In this document: positions 57,745-64,000 of the stretch, in pieces
Position numbering within the stretch: the stretch's first letter is position 1
How the letters are laid out: each line of letters starts with the position of its first letter
Notes under the pieces: generated by a model
The model's input: the letters and a program-made list of their open reading frames with translations, nothing else
Databases searched by the model: none
Told to the model about the DNA's origin: nothing
Program-made: the position numbers and the translations under genes
Assembly: GCA_963751695.1 (NCBI GenBank)
Contig: CAVVVP010000003.1
Location: 248,001 to 312,000 of the forward strand
Length of the DNA: 64,000 nt
Origin: SZUA-22 sp963751695
GTDB taxonomy: Bacteria; Bacteroidota; Ignavibacteria; Ignavibacteriales; Melioribacteraceae
Direction: 5' to 3'

Positions 57745-58932
57745 TTGAAGTTAAATAAATCTCTTGTTTTAGCAATCTCGCTTACGCTACTTTTCTTTTA
57801 TTCTTGTAATACTACAGACAGCCCAACAGAATATCCCCCTAAGGTATTCAATTATTCTTACCGAGTACCTCCAAATGCTTATGATGGCTGGATAACCACA
57901 TCCTTGTCAGATGTTGGATTGAAAATGGATAACATTTCACAAATGATGGATGATATTGATGAACTGCCTTACCATCAGCTAAATGGAATTTTAATTTTAA
58001 AAAATAGCAAGCTGGTCTTTGAAGAATACTTTGGGGGAACAAGATTTAATTTTGATGATGTATATGCTGAAGGTGATAGTATTCTTTACACACAAAATAC
58101 TGAACACTATCTTGCCTCTGTTTCTAAAAGTGTGACATCCTTATTAGTAGGAATAGCTCTCGACGAAGGATTAATTAATTCAACGGATGATTATATATCA
58201 GATTATTTCCAGCCAGTTTATCCGAATATTTTCATAGAGGGAAAAGAAAACATTAAGCTACAACATTTACTATCTATGTCTTCTGGTTTACCTTGGGATG
58301 AATCTTCACCATATAACTCTAGTCAAAATGATGTTCGCAAACTATTTAACGCAAGTGATCCAATCTATTTCGTTCTATCAAAATCTTTGGAAGCTGAACC
58401 TGGTACGTTTTTCAAATACAATAGTGGTGGAACAAATGTAGCTGCTGATATGATAAGACTAACCTTTGGTTCTACAGTAAGAACATTTGCACGATTGAAG
58501 TTGTTTGAACCCTTAGGGATTAAGCAATACAGATGGGAAGCAATAAGCGGAGTTTACCTTTTCGCTTCTGGAGGTTTATTCCTAAAACCAAGGGACCTTG
58601 CAAAAATTGGACAATTAATGCTGAACAAGGGAAAATGGAATGGTAATCAGATAGTATCAGAAGCATGGGTAAACAGCTCGGTCGAAAATAGAATAAATCC
58701 GCAGTGGGAAGGTTTTGCTAATGGATATGGATACCAATGGTGGTTGGATGATTATAATGTGAGCGGGAAATTATATCATTGCTATTTTGCGGCTGGATGG
58801 GGCGAACAGATGATGTATATATTTCCTTCTGAGAATATGATTGTAATATTTCTTGGTCAATATTATACCGTCGGTCCTAGCATGCCCACAAGCCAATTTT
58901 TAACGGATTATATCTTAAAAGCACTAGATTAA
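57745..58932 (+). CDS. Serine hydrolase of the class C beta-lactamase family (lipoprotein)
   Basis: A 395-residue lipoprotein (LVLAISLTLLFFYSC) with a class C beta-lactamase/penicillin-binding fold. The active-site SxxK is Ser125-Val-Ser-Lys128 (LASVSKSVTSLLVG) and the YxN-type motif is Tyr225-Asn-Ser (FKYNSGGTN). LQHLLSMSSGLPWDE and WGFANGYGYQWWL-like segments (GFANGYGYQWWLDD) are typical of this family, which includes esterases and peptidases as well as true beta-lactamases, so resistance should not be inferred. An ATG at 57730 is in frame, but the GAGGTG ribosome-binding site lies inside that extension, so the TTG at 57745 is the better start. Confidence 0.87.
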   Translation: MKLNKSLVLAISLTLLFFYSCNTTDSPTEYPPKVFNYSYRVPPNAYDGWITTSLSDVGLKMDNISQMMDDIDELPYHQLNGILILKNSKLVFEEYFGGTRFNFDDVYAEGDSILYTQNTEHYLASVSKSVTSLLVGIALDEGLINSTDDYISDYFQPVYPNIFIEGKENIKLQHLLSMSSGLPWDESSPYNSSQNDVRKLFNASDPIYFVLSKSLEAEPGTFFKYNSGGTNVAADMIRLTFGSTVRTFARLKLFEPLGIKQYRWEAISGVYLFASGGLFLKPRDLAKIGQLMLNKGKWNGNQIVSEAWVNSSVENRINPQWEGFANGYGYQWWLDDYNVSGKLYHCYFAAGWGEQMMYIFPSENMIVIFLGQYYTVGPSMPTSQFLTDYILKALD

Positions 58933-59184
58933 CTGAATCCATTTCTTTGTTTCACATATGCTTGCTTTGTTTTTAAATTGATTCTTTAATCGTTTATTTT
59001 AGTCCCTATTACTGCCAGTAAAATCATTTTACTTTATCAAAACCATAGCTTATTTCCAATCCTAAATGCCCAATATGCCCAAACAGGAACCAGGAGTAAC
59101 AAATAGGCATTAGAATATAATGCAATATTTGCTGCTTAGTTAAAAATGAGAAAATAGAATTGTTTTGGGTTACTATTCTAGATT

Positions 59185-60609
59185 TTAATTGCTCTCAATT
59201 AGTAATGCAACGATCTCAATATGATATGTATGTGGAAACATATCAACTGGGCGAACCTTGATTAATTTATACCCAGCTTCTCTCAACAATTTGATATCTC
59301 TTGCTTGTGTACTTGGATTGCAGCTAACATAGATTATCTTTGAGGGAGATAGCTTTATAAGATCATTAACTGTTTTGGGATTCATTCCTGATCTGGGTGG
59401 ATCAAGAAAAACAACATCAGCCTTTGGAATGGTTTTTTCTTTTATTGTCGGAAGGAAAGATTTATTCAAATCTGTTTGAATGTGAACAACATTCTCAATG
59501 TCGTTCAATTTATTGTTGAAGTTTGCATCTTTAATTGCACTTTCGACAGATTCAAATGCGAAAACTTTATTAGCCTGTTTCGATATAAAAATCGAGATAG
59601 TTCCAGCGCCAGAATAAAGATCATATACTATCTCGTTCCCTTTCAGCTCAACATAATCAAGAGCAATTTTGTATAAGTTTGCTGCTTGAGTGGTATTTGT
59701 TTGGAAGAATGAGTTAGCACTTATTCTGAATTTAAAATCACCAATGTAATCATATATAAACCCATCACCATGGTAGACTTTTTCATAATCCCCATATGCA
59801 GTTTGAGATTTTTTCTCGTTAATATTATTGATAATTGTTGTAATAGAGGGCACGCTTTTCAAAAGTTCTGCTGAATATTCTTTCATCCATTCTTCATTTG
59901 AAGAAGAAGTCACAAGATTAACCATCAGATTATCATTGTTTGACGCTTGCTTTATTACGAGATGTCGAAGGTATCCTTCATGAGTTTTAGTTGAATAAAT
60001 TGAAGCACTTTTTAATTTAAAAAATTCCCTTGTAAAATTTACAACTTTGTTGCTCTCTTCTGACTGTAGGAAACATTCTTCGATATCTAGAACTTTATCA
60101 AATATTCTCGGAATGTGAAGTCCAAGTGCAAAATTGCGGTTTTCAATTTCATCGGCATGTCCGATTTCCTCTTTAGTTAACCAACGTTTGTTAGAGAAAG
60201 AGTATTCCATTTTATTGCGGTAGAAAAAGATTTTTTCAGATGGAACAATTTTTTCCATTTCGAAATCTTCAATTCCTGCGATACGTTCAAATATATCTTT
60301 TACTTGCTCTTCCTTGTATTTGAGCTGTATTTCATACTGAAGGTTCTGTTGTTTACACCCTCCGCATGTCCCAAAGTATGCGCAGTTAGCACTAGTTCTG
60401 TACTCTGATGGTTTGACCACTTCTTCAATAATTGCCTCTGCATACGATCTCTTTTTTCTTCTGATCTGCGCTCTTACCCTATCACCTGGATATGATCCAT
60501 TTACAAAAACAATAAATCTCTTACCATCTTCCATTAAAACTTTAGCAATCCCTTTTCCTTCAAATGCGTAGCTTTCAATATCTAATTCTAAAACTTCTCC
60601 TTTTTTCAT
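59185..60609 (-). CDS. rlmD: 23S rRNA (uracil-5-)-methyltransferase RlmD
   Basis: A 474-residue TrmA/RumA-family enzyme. It begins with a TRAM RNA-binding domain (LELDIESYAFEGKGIAKV), then an iron-sulfur cluster site (CAYFGTCGGCKQQ with a more distant fourth cysteine), the SAM domain (VYDLYSGAGTISIFISKQA) and the catalytic motifs VVFLDPPRSGMNP and IYVSCNPSTQARDI, whose cysteine attacks uracil C6. It methylates uridine in 23S rRNA. Relatives include RlmC and TrmA, but the cluster and TRAM domain favour the RlmD/RumA type. The methyltransferase gene upstream ends six bases before its ATG. Confidence 0.92.
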   Translation of the reverse strand: MKKGEVLELDIESYAFEGKGIAKVLMEDGKRFIVFVNGSYPGDRVRAQIRRKKRSYAEAIIEEVVKPSEYRTSANCAYFGTCGGCKQQNLQYEIQLKYKEEQVKDIFERIAGIEDFEMEKIVPSEKIFFYRNKMEYSFSNKRWLTKEEIGHADEIENRNFALGLHIPRIFDKVLDIEECFLQSEESNKVVNFTREFFKLKSASIYSTKTHEGYLRHLVIKQASNNDNLMVNLVTSSSNEEWMKEYSAELLKSVPSITTIINNINEKKSQTAYGDYEKVYHGDGFIYDYIGDFKFRISANSFFQTNTTQAANLYKIALDYVELKGNEIVYDLYSGAGTISIFISKQANKVFAFESVESAIKDANFNNKLNDIENVVHIQTDLNKSFLPTIKEKTIPKADVVFLDPPRSGMNPKTVNDLIKLSPSKIIYVSCNPSTQARDIKLLREAGYKLIKVRPVDMFPHTYHIEIVALLIESN

Positions 60610-60614
60610 CTATG

Positions 60615-61328
60615 CTAGTTTTCCTTCTTTAATATCAGCGAATAAAATCCAATGTACTCATCAGCACCTTGAGTTAGAAAAGCTCTTGATTCGTGACTGA
60701 TCATATTTATCAATTTTTTGTAATAAGATTTTTCACTACTTGTCATATCTTGAGTGGAGTTTTTCAATTCTGCCAAAGTTTTTGAGTAGTATTCTTCCAA
60801 CGTAAATGATAGGTCTTTTTGATAAAGGATTTCAAATTTTCTTTCTTCATAGTACCTTTCAATCTCTCTTATTTGCAGCGGACTAAGCTCAGATGAATCA
60901 TAAATATCTATAATAAACTGAGGAATTTCCTCTTTTAGACTAACAACTTCGCCAACACAAAATATTCCTTTGGTTTTTAATATTCTCTTGATCTCTTTAA
61001 CAATTTTATTTCTTCTTGGATTGGAGATAGCCCCTTGCGTATAAACCAGATCAAAAGATTTATCATTAAAGTCTGTGAATTCAAAATCCATGAGACGCAC
61101 ATTTACATTTGGATTTTCTTGGGTAAGAAGTTTTGAATTCATTAAAGAATTATAATCTTCAACAATGATTTCAACTTTTTGTCCAGACTCACTAGCAAAA
61201 GAATTTGCAATGTCTTCACTTGATGAACCAATAACCAGTGTTGAAAGATCTTTGAGGTCGACATTTCTTCTAACAAACCGATATTGATTATCAAGTCCAG
61301 GTAAGAAAATTTTTAATTTTTCGTTCAT
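60615..61328 (-). CDS. Class I SAM-dependent methyltransferase
   Basis: A 237-residue protein with a degenerate SAM-binding motif (LSTLVIGSSSEDIANSFA, in place of the usual GxGxG), a clear acidic strand (VRLMDFEFTDFNDKSFDLVYTQGAIS) and KEIKRILKTKGIFCVGEVVSL, the post-III strand of Methyltransf_11-type enzymes. The ATG at 61328 (MNEKLKIFLPG) is more plausible than the upstream frame extension to 61361. It lies directly upstream of rlmD in the same direction. The substrate is unknown. Confidence 0.78.
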   Translation of the reverse strand: MNEKLKIFLPGLDNQYRFVRRNVDLKDLSTLVIGSSSEDIANSFASESGQKVEIIVEDYNSLMNSKLLTQENPNVNVRLMDFEFTDFNDKSFDLVYTQGAISNPRRNKIVKEIKRILKTKGIFCVGEVVSLKEEIPQFIIDIYDSSELSPLQIREIERYYEERKFEILYQKDLSFTLEEYYSKTLAELKNSTQDMTSSEKSYYKKLINMISHESRAFLTQGADEYIGFYSLILKKEN

Positions 61329-61400
61329 AATAATCCAGATTAAGAATATAAATATACTCAATTTGGATATTCAAAATAATCTCGGTGGATTTAGAGTTTG

Positions 61401-61437
61401 AGATAAAGCTTGACCTCACCGAATAATACGGTCAAGC
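61401..61437 (-). terminator. Probable terminator after the SRPBCC gene
   Basis: On the minus strand GCTTGACC and GGTCAAGC form an eight-bp stem followed by TTTATCT. It lies 12 bases after the stop of the SRPBCC gene at 61450. The T-tract is weak, so termination may be partial. Confidence 0.5.
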
Positions 61438-61449
61438 GAAAAAGAATTA

Positions 61450-61989
61450 CTAGTTTTCTAAAATCCCTTTAAGGTTATTCAATCCCTTCTCAAGATCACC
61501 GCCCACTGTTTCATCCATATCAATAAAAAGAAGCATTAAGTTCATTGGATAGGGCATGTCTCCTTTTAAATCCCATGAAACATTTGTAGTTGCAGAGTCA
61601 ATACTACTAAACAACATTGTGGCTGTCGAAGTGGATTCCCATGGTTCCAAAAATCTGAGTTCATAATCTATTTGATTTTCCGGGTCGATTTTAATAATCT
61701 CCTGTTCCCCTTTCCCAACATCTGGATGATTGCTATCCCAAGCAGAAACAAAACCAATCGTTCCATCTATACCGGCAAACTCTTTTTTCATATTTGGATC
61801 AATCTGCGACCATGTAGCAAATTCATCTTGGTTCTTCAAATACTTCACATAGTCAAAAACTTCAGATTTAGATTTTTTAATAGTAACATCTCGCTTGACA
61901 TATATATTGCTAGGAGCTAGTGCCGCGATTATTAAAACCAATAGAATAACGGCAATTATAGCAACAATAATATTTTTAAAAATCTTCAT
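61450..61989 (-). CDS. Membrane-anchored SRPBCC (START-like) family protein
   Basis: A 179-residue protein with an N-terminal membrane helix (IIVAIIAVILLVLIIAALAP) followed by an SRPBCC/polyketide-cyclase-2 domain: IYVKRDVTIKKSKSEVFDYV, FATWSQIDPNMKKEFAGIDGTIGF and SWDLKGDMPYPMNLMLLF. The fold binds hydrophobic ligands, and members with this anchor are common in Bacteroidota with unknown roles. A GAGGATATA ribosome-binding site precedes the ATG. It ends in a hairpin. Confidence 0.85.
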   Translation of the reverse strand: MKIFKNIIVAIIAVILLVLIIAALAPSNIYVKRDVTIKKSKSEVFDYVKYLKNQDEFATWSQIDPNMKKEFAGIDGTIGFVSAWDSNHPDVGKGEQEIIKIDPENQIDYELRFLEPWESTSTATMLFSSIDSATTNVSWDLKGDMPYPMNLMLLFIDMDETVGGDLEKGLNNLKGILEN

Positions 61990-62086
61990 TATATCCTCGC
62001 ATTAAATTATTGACCCTAAAAAATAATGAAATTTATTTAATATACAATGTCTTTTTTTTAGAAGTAATAACTGAAGCAAATTAGAA

Positions 62087-62851
62087 TTAAAATCTGAGTG
62101 ATAGACAACTCAATCCGCCATCTACTTTTCGGAATTCTGAAACATCAATCTCTAAAATTGAATATCCTCTTTCAACTACTATTTGCTTGGTTTTAGGAAA
62201 TCCTTTAGGAATTATAACTCTGTCATTTATCCAGATACAGTTTGCAGCGTAGTTTTCTTCTTGGGGAATTTCCAAAATATTGAATTTCCTGAGTTCCTCA
62301 TGATGAGAAAATTCACTTGTAGCCAGAAGGTTATTATTTTCCAAATATGCCATGCTGCTTTTCAGATGCAATCCTTCTTTAACCTCGATTATAGAGCCTG
62401 TCAAATCATATTTGTTTAAAACTTTGATAATTTGTTCTGCTCCTTCAAGATTCGTTCGCTCTGATAATCCGATATAAAAATGATCTGTTACCATCATTAT
62501 ATCACCTGCTTCAATTGTTCCAGGTGATTGAATTTCTTCAATTTCATGATAGTATTCTTTTAATATTCCTTTCATGTTGATAACTTCATCTCGACGAGAC
62601 GGAGCTCCAGGATTTGTAATTATTGCACAACGGGGTGACAATAATGCTGTATCCTCAACAAATGTAGAATCTGGAAAGTTCTCATCAGCTTCAAGAATAT
62701 GAACATTTAAATCACAACCTTTCAATGCTGTAACATAAGCCTCATGTTGAATGATTGCTTTTTCATAATCAGGTAAACCTAAATTGGCTTGTGTTAATCC
62801 TTTAACTAAACTTTTTGAAGGTATTTTGACGATTGCATTTTTAAAGTACAT
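62087..62851 (-). CDS. Dimethylargininase / arginine deiminase-fold amidinotransferase
   Basis: A 254-residue enzyme of the N-omega,N-omega-dimethylarginine dimethylaminohydrolase branch of the guanidino-modifying superfamily. It has SLVKGLTQANLGLPDYEKA, FPDSTFVEDTALL (substrate-binding Asp/Glu), SPGTIEAGDIM, EGLHLKSSMAYL (catalytic His) and the C-terminal VDGGLSCLSLRF with nucleophile Cys249. It would hydrolyse methylated arginine (or a related guanidine) to citrulline and an amine. The gene starts 13 bases after the upstream maleylpyruvate-isomerase-like gene ends. Confidence 0.9.
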   Translation of the reverse strand: MYFKNAIVKIPSKSLVKGLTQANLGLPDYEKAIIQHEAYVTALKGCDLNVHILEADENFPDSTFVEDTALLSPRCAIITNPGAPSRRDEVINMKGILKEYYHEIEEIQSPGTIEAGDIMMVTDHFYIGLSERTNLEGAEQIIKVLNKYDLTGSIIEVKEGLHLKSSMAYLENNNLLATSEFSHHEELRKFNILEIPQEENYAANCIWINDRVIIPKGFPKTKQIVVERGYSILEIDVSEFRKVDGGLSCLSLRF

Positions 62852-62864
62852 AGTTGTAGAATCC

Positions 62865-63704
62865 TTACTTCATATATGCTGTTAATTCTAGCATTACTAA
62901 CCCTAGTTTTTCATCTCCCTCAATTATAATTCTCCTTTGGGCTTCCTCTTTCGTAATATTCTTTGAAAAGAGCCTCCAAGCTGTATCAGAATTTAATACT
63001 ACTTTTGAGGTGAAGCTGGGTGGTTCTCCAATCAATAATTTCCAATTTTCTTTTTTTTGTAAAATCCATCTTGCATTAGGAATGTCTTCAATTTCAATGA
63101 ATACAATAGCATTTGTTTTATCAGAAGCCATGTTTTGAAAAGTGTTGGGCAGACCTCTTACAAAAGTATCGATTAGTGGCGTTAACCATTTTTCCTCTGA
63201 TAAAACTGGTTTACCAACCGCTTCTCTTATCTGTTGTTGATGATACCACCTTTCCGTATATTCTCTAGCAATATCAAACCAATTTACTGATTCATTTTCT
63301 CCTGCCCAGCTAACTCCAAATAATGCTTTCCCATATAAATCAAGAGAATTAAATAATTTTGGTATTTCCTGACCGCTGTATTTAAGTAGATCAGTTAATA
63401 CAACTGGGCTGAATCTTTGCGTTACTTCGATCCAAGAATTGTTAAGATAATTGAGATAATCTACAAGCTGGGTGTAGTTCTCTATCGGTGTTGCAGGTGA
63501 GGATGGTGTTAAATTATCTCTATGAAATGATAATCGCCGAAGATCTAATTCGACCAGGTGAGCAACAATATCTTTAACATTCCATTTTGAGCTTGATGTT
63601 GGAAGGTACCATTCTGAATCCAATAAGCTTTCTAGAAGTTTTATAAATTCTGAGTAGAGCTCAGGAAATAGATTTCTCACATCAATAATACCTGGCTTTT
63701 CCAT
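62865..63704 (-). CDS. DinB/maleylpyruvate isomerase N-terminal domain protein
   Basis: A 279-residue protein with the four-helix DinB/MDMPI fold: KWNVKDIVAHLVELDLRRLSFHRD contains the first metal-binding histidine (VAHL), and EYTERWYHQQQIREAVG holds the paired histidine region typical of the mycothiol-dependent maleylpyruvate isomerase N-terminal domain. A C-terminal alpha/beta part (residues about 190-279) with LVLNSDTAWRLFSKN-like sequence follows, resembling an SCP2-like binding domain. The cellular role cannot be fixed. It lies three bases downstream of the TPR gene and upstream of the dimethylargininase. Confidence 0.75.
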   Translation of the reverse strand: MEKPGIIDVRNLFPELYSEFIKLLESLLDSEWYLPTSSSKWNVKDIVAHLVELDLRRLSFHRDNLTPSSPATPIENYTQLVDYLNYLNNSWIEVTQRFSPVVLTDLLKYSGQEIPKLFNSLDLYGKALFGVSWAGENESVNWFDIAREYTERWYHQQQIREAVGKPVLSEEKWLTPLIDTFVRGLPNTFQNMASDKTNAIVFIEIEDIPNARWILQKKENWKLLIGEPPSFTSKVVLNSDTAWRLFSKNITKEEAQRRIIIEGDEKLGLVMLELTAYMK

Positions 63705-63707
63705 TTA

Positions 63708-64000
63708 TTAGTTTACTCCTTTTATAGTTTCGTTGATAGAGTCAGTAAAATCGGATCCATAAAGTTTTGAAGAGCTGAGAGCGCTTTTATATGCATTTAA
63801 AGCCATTTCCTTTTTATCAATCTCAAGATAAATGTCGCCAAGATGCTTCCATCCATAAGCAAAATTAGGATCAAGATAAATTGCTTTTTTCAAATGCCTA
63901 ATTGCTTCTTCATGTCTGCCAGCCTCATATAATCCTTCTGAAAATGAATCATGAGCACTTGGATTTAGACTGTCTATTGTAACAAAATATTCAAATGCTT
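63708..64000 (-). CDS. Tetratricopeptide repeat protein, truncated by window edge
   Basis: Only the last 97 codons are present; the frame runs off the window without a start. It contains two to three TPR units (LNPSAHDSFSEGLYEAGRHE, then AIRHLKKAIYLDPNFAYGWK and HLGDIYLEIDKKEMALNAYK) with the normal 34-residue spacing. TPR units bind other proteins. The gene ends with its TAA three bases before the ATG of the maleylpyruvate-isomerase-fold gene, so they are in one operon. Confidence 0.85.
   Translation of the reverse strand, partial: AFEYFVTIDSLNPSAHDSFSEGLYEAGRHEEAIRHLKKAIYLDPNFAYGWKHLGDIYLEIDKKEMALNAYKSALSSSKLYGSDFTDSINETIKGVN

Noticed and set aside
1..64000. tRNA, rRNA, integrase, transposase or attachment site
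   Set aside because: None was recognised in the intergenic regions or among the proteins, so I see no evidence for a mobile element despite the accessory character of 45-57 kb.

Overview
The window looks like part of the chromosome of an AT-rich, Gram-negative bacterium of the Bacteroidota/Chlorobiota (FCB) group, most likely an Ignavibacteria-type lineage. This is inferred from protein content, not proven. The evidence is: four secreted proteins ending in a type IX secretion (T9SS) C-terminal sorting domain of the NYPNPFNP / LVNE...AG / SGIYFYRL / KKMILLK kind, a TonB-dependent receptor, an Mla-type lipid-transport operon, RND efflux systems, many lipoproteins and outer-membrane beta-barrels, weak ribosome-binding sites and frequent TTG starts. 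No rRNA, tRNA, CRISPR array, transposase, integrase or phage gene was seen. The region reads as ordinary chromosome rich in envelope genes.

Layout. 0-9.3 kb: a truncated secreted protein, a PLP aminotransferase, a DUF4342 protein, an MscS channel, a lipoprotein, two adjacent T9SS cargo proteins (one with an NlpC/P60-like domain, one with Trp-rich repeats), a small membrane protein and MscL. 9.3-14.5 kb: an RND pump with its adaptor but no outer-membrane factor, then a beta-barrel. 14.9-17.6 kb: feoA (two FeoA domains) and feoB behind two near-identical 11-bp palindromes. 17.6-21.7 kb: small envelope proteins and a lipid-anchored metallo-beta-lactamase-fold hydrolase. 21.7-25.1 kb: a Mla/Pqi-like lipid transporter (permease, ATPase, MCE protein, PqiC-like lipoprotein). 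25.2-28.0 kb: two outer-membrane proteins and a creatininase-family amidohydrolase. 28.2-33.9 kb: a complete tripartite RND efflux operon. 33.9-37.3 kb: a methyltransferase, a GNAT acetyltransferase, a long-chain acyl-CoA synthetase and a small lipoprotein.

37.3-45.4 kb is the most distinctive metabolic region. A co-directional cluster encodes a Tat-exported sugar isomerase-like TIM barrel, a DUF1080 (3-keto-glycoside hydrolase family) lipoprotein, a membrane-anchored tetraheme cytochrome fused to an FGE/SUMF1-like domain, and a Tat-exported Gfo/Idh/MocA oxidoreductase. This is plausibly an extracytoplasmic pathway that oxidises a glycoside to a 3-keto sugar, cleaves it and passes electrons to a quinone-linked cytochrome. 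Facing it is an operon of a cytochrome-c/PQQ sugar dehydrogenase and a TonB receptor, so sugar oxidation outside the cytoplasm is a theme.

45.6-57.3 kb is accessory. It holds a GNAT protein with a GCS2 (glutamate-cysteine ligase)-like protein, a convergent radical SAM/SPASM gene, two large T9SS surface proteins (BACON/FN3 and SBBP-propeller types) and a second GCS2-like paralogue. CRP-like palindromes lie beside this block, one directly before a possible small RNA with its own terminator. 57.7-64.0 kb carries a serine hydrolase, RlmD, a methyltransferase, an SRPBCC protein, a dimethylargininase-like enzyme, a maleylpyruvate-isomerase-fold protein and a TPR protein.

Ten genes are interrupted by about 18 single-base frame changes, most explainable by one base too many or too few in a short homopolymer. 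They are concentrated at 22.6-27.7 kb and 47.8-52.3 kb. I treat them as probable sequence errors and annotate each such gene as one locus, giving the pieces.
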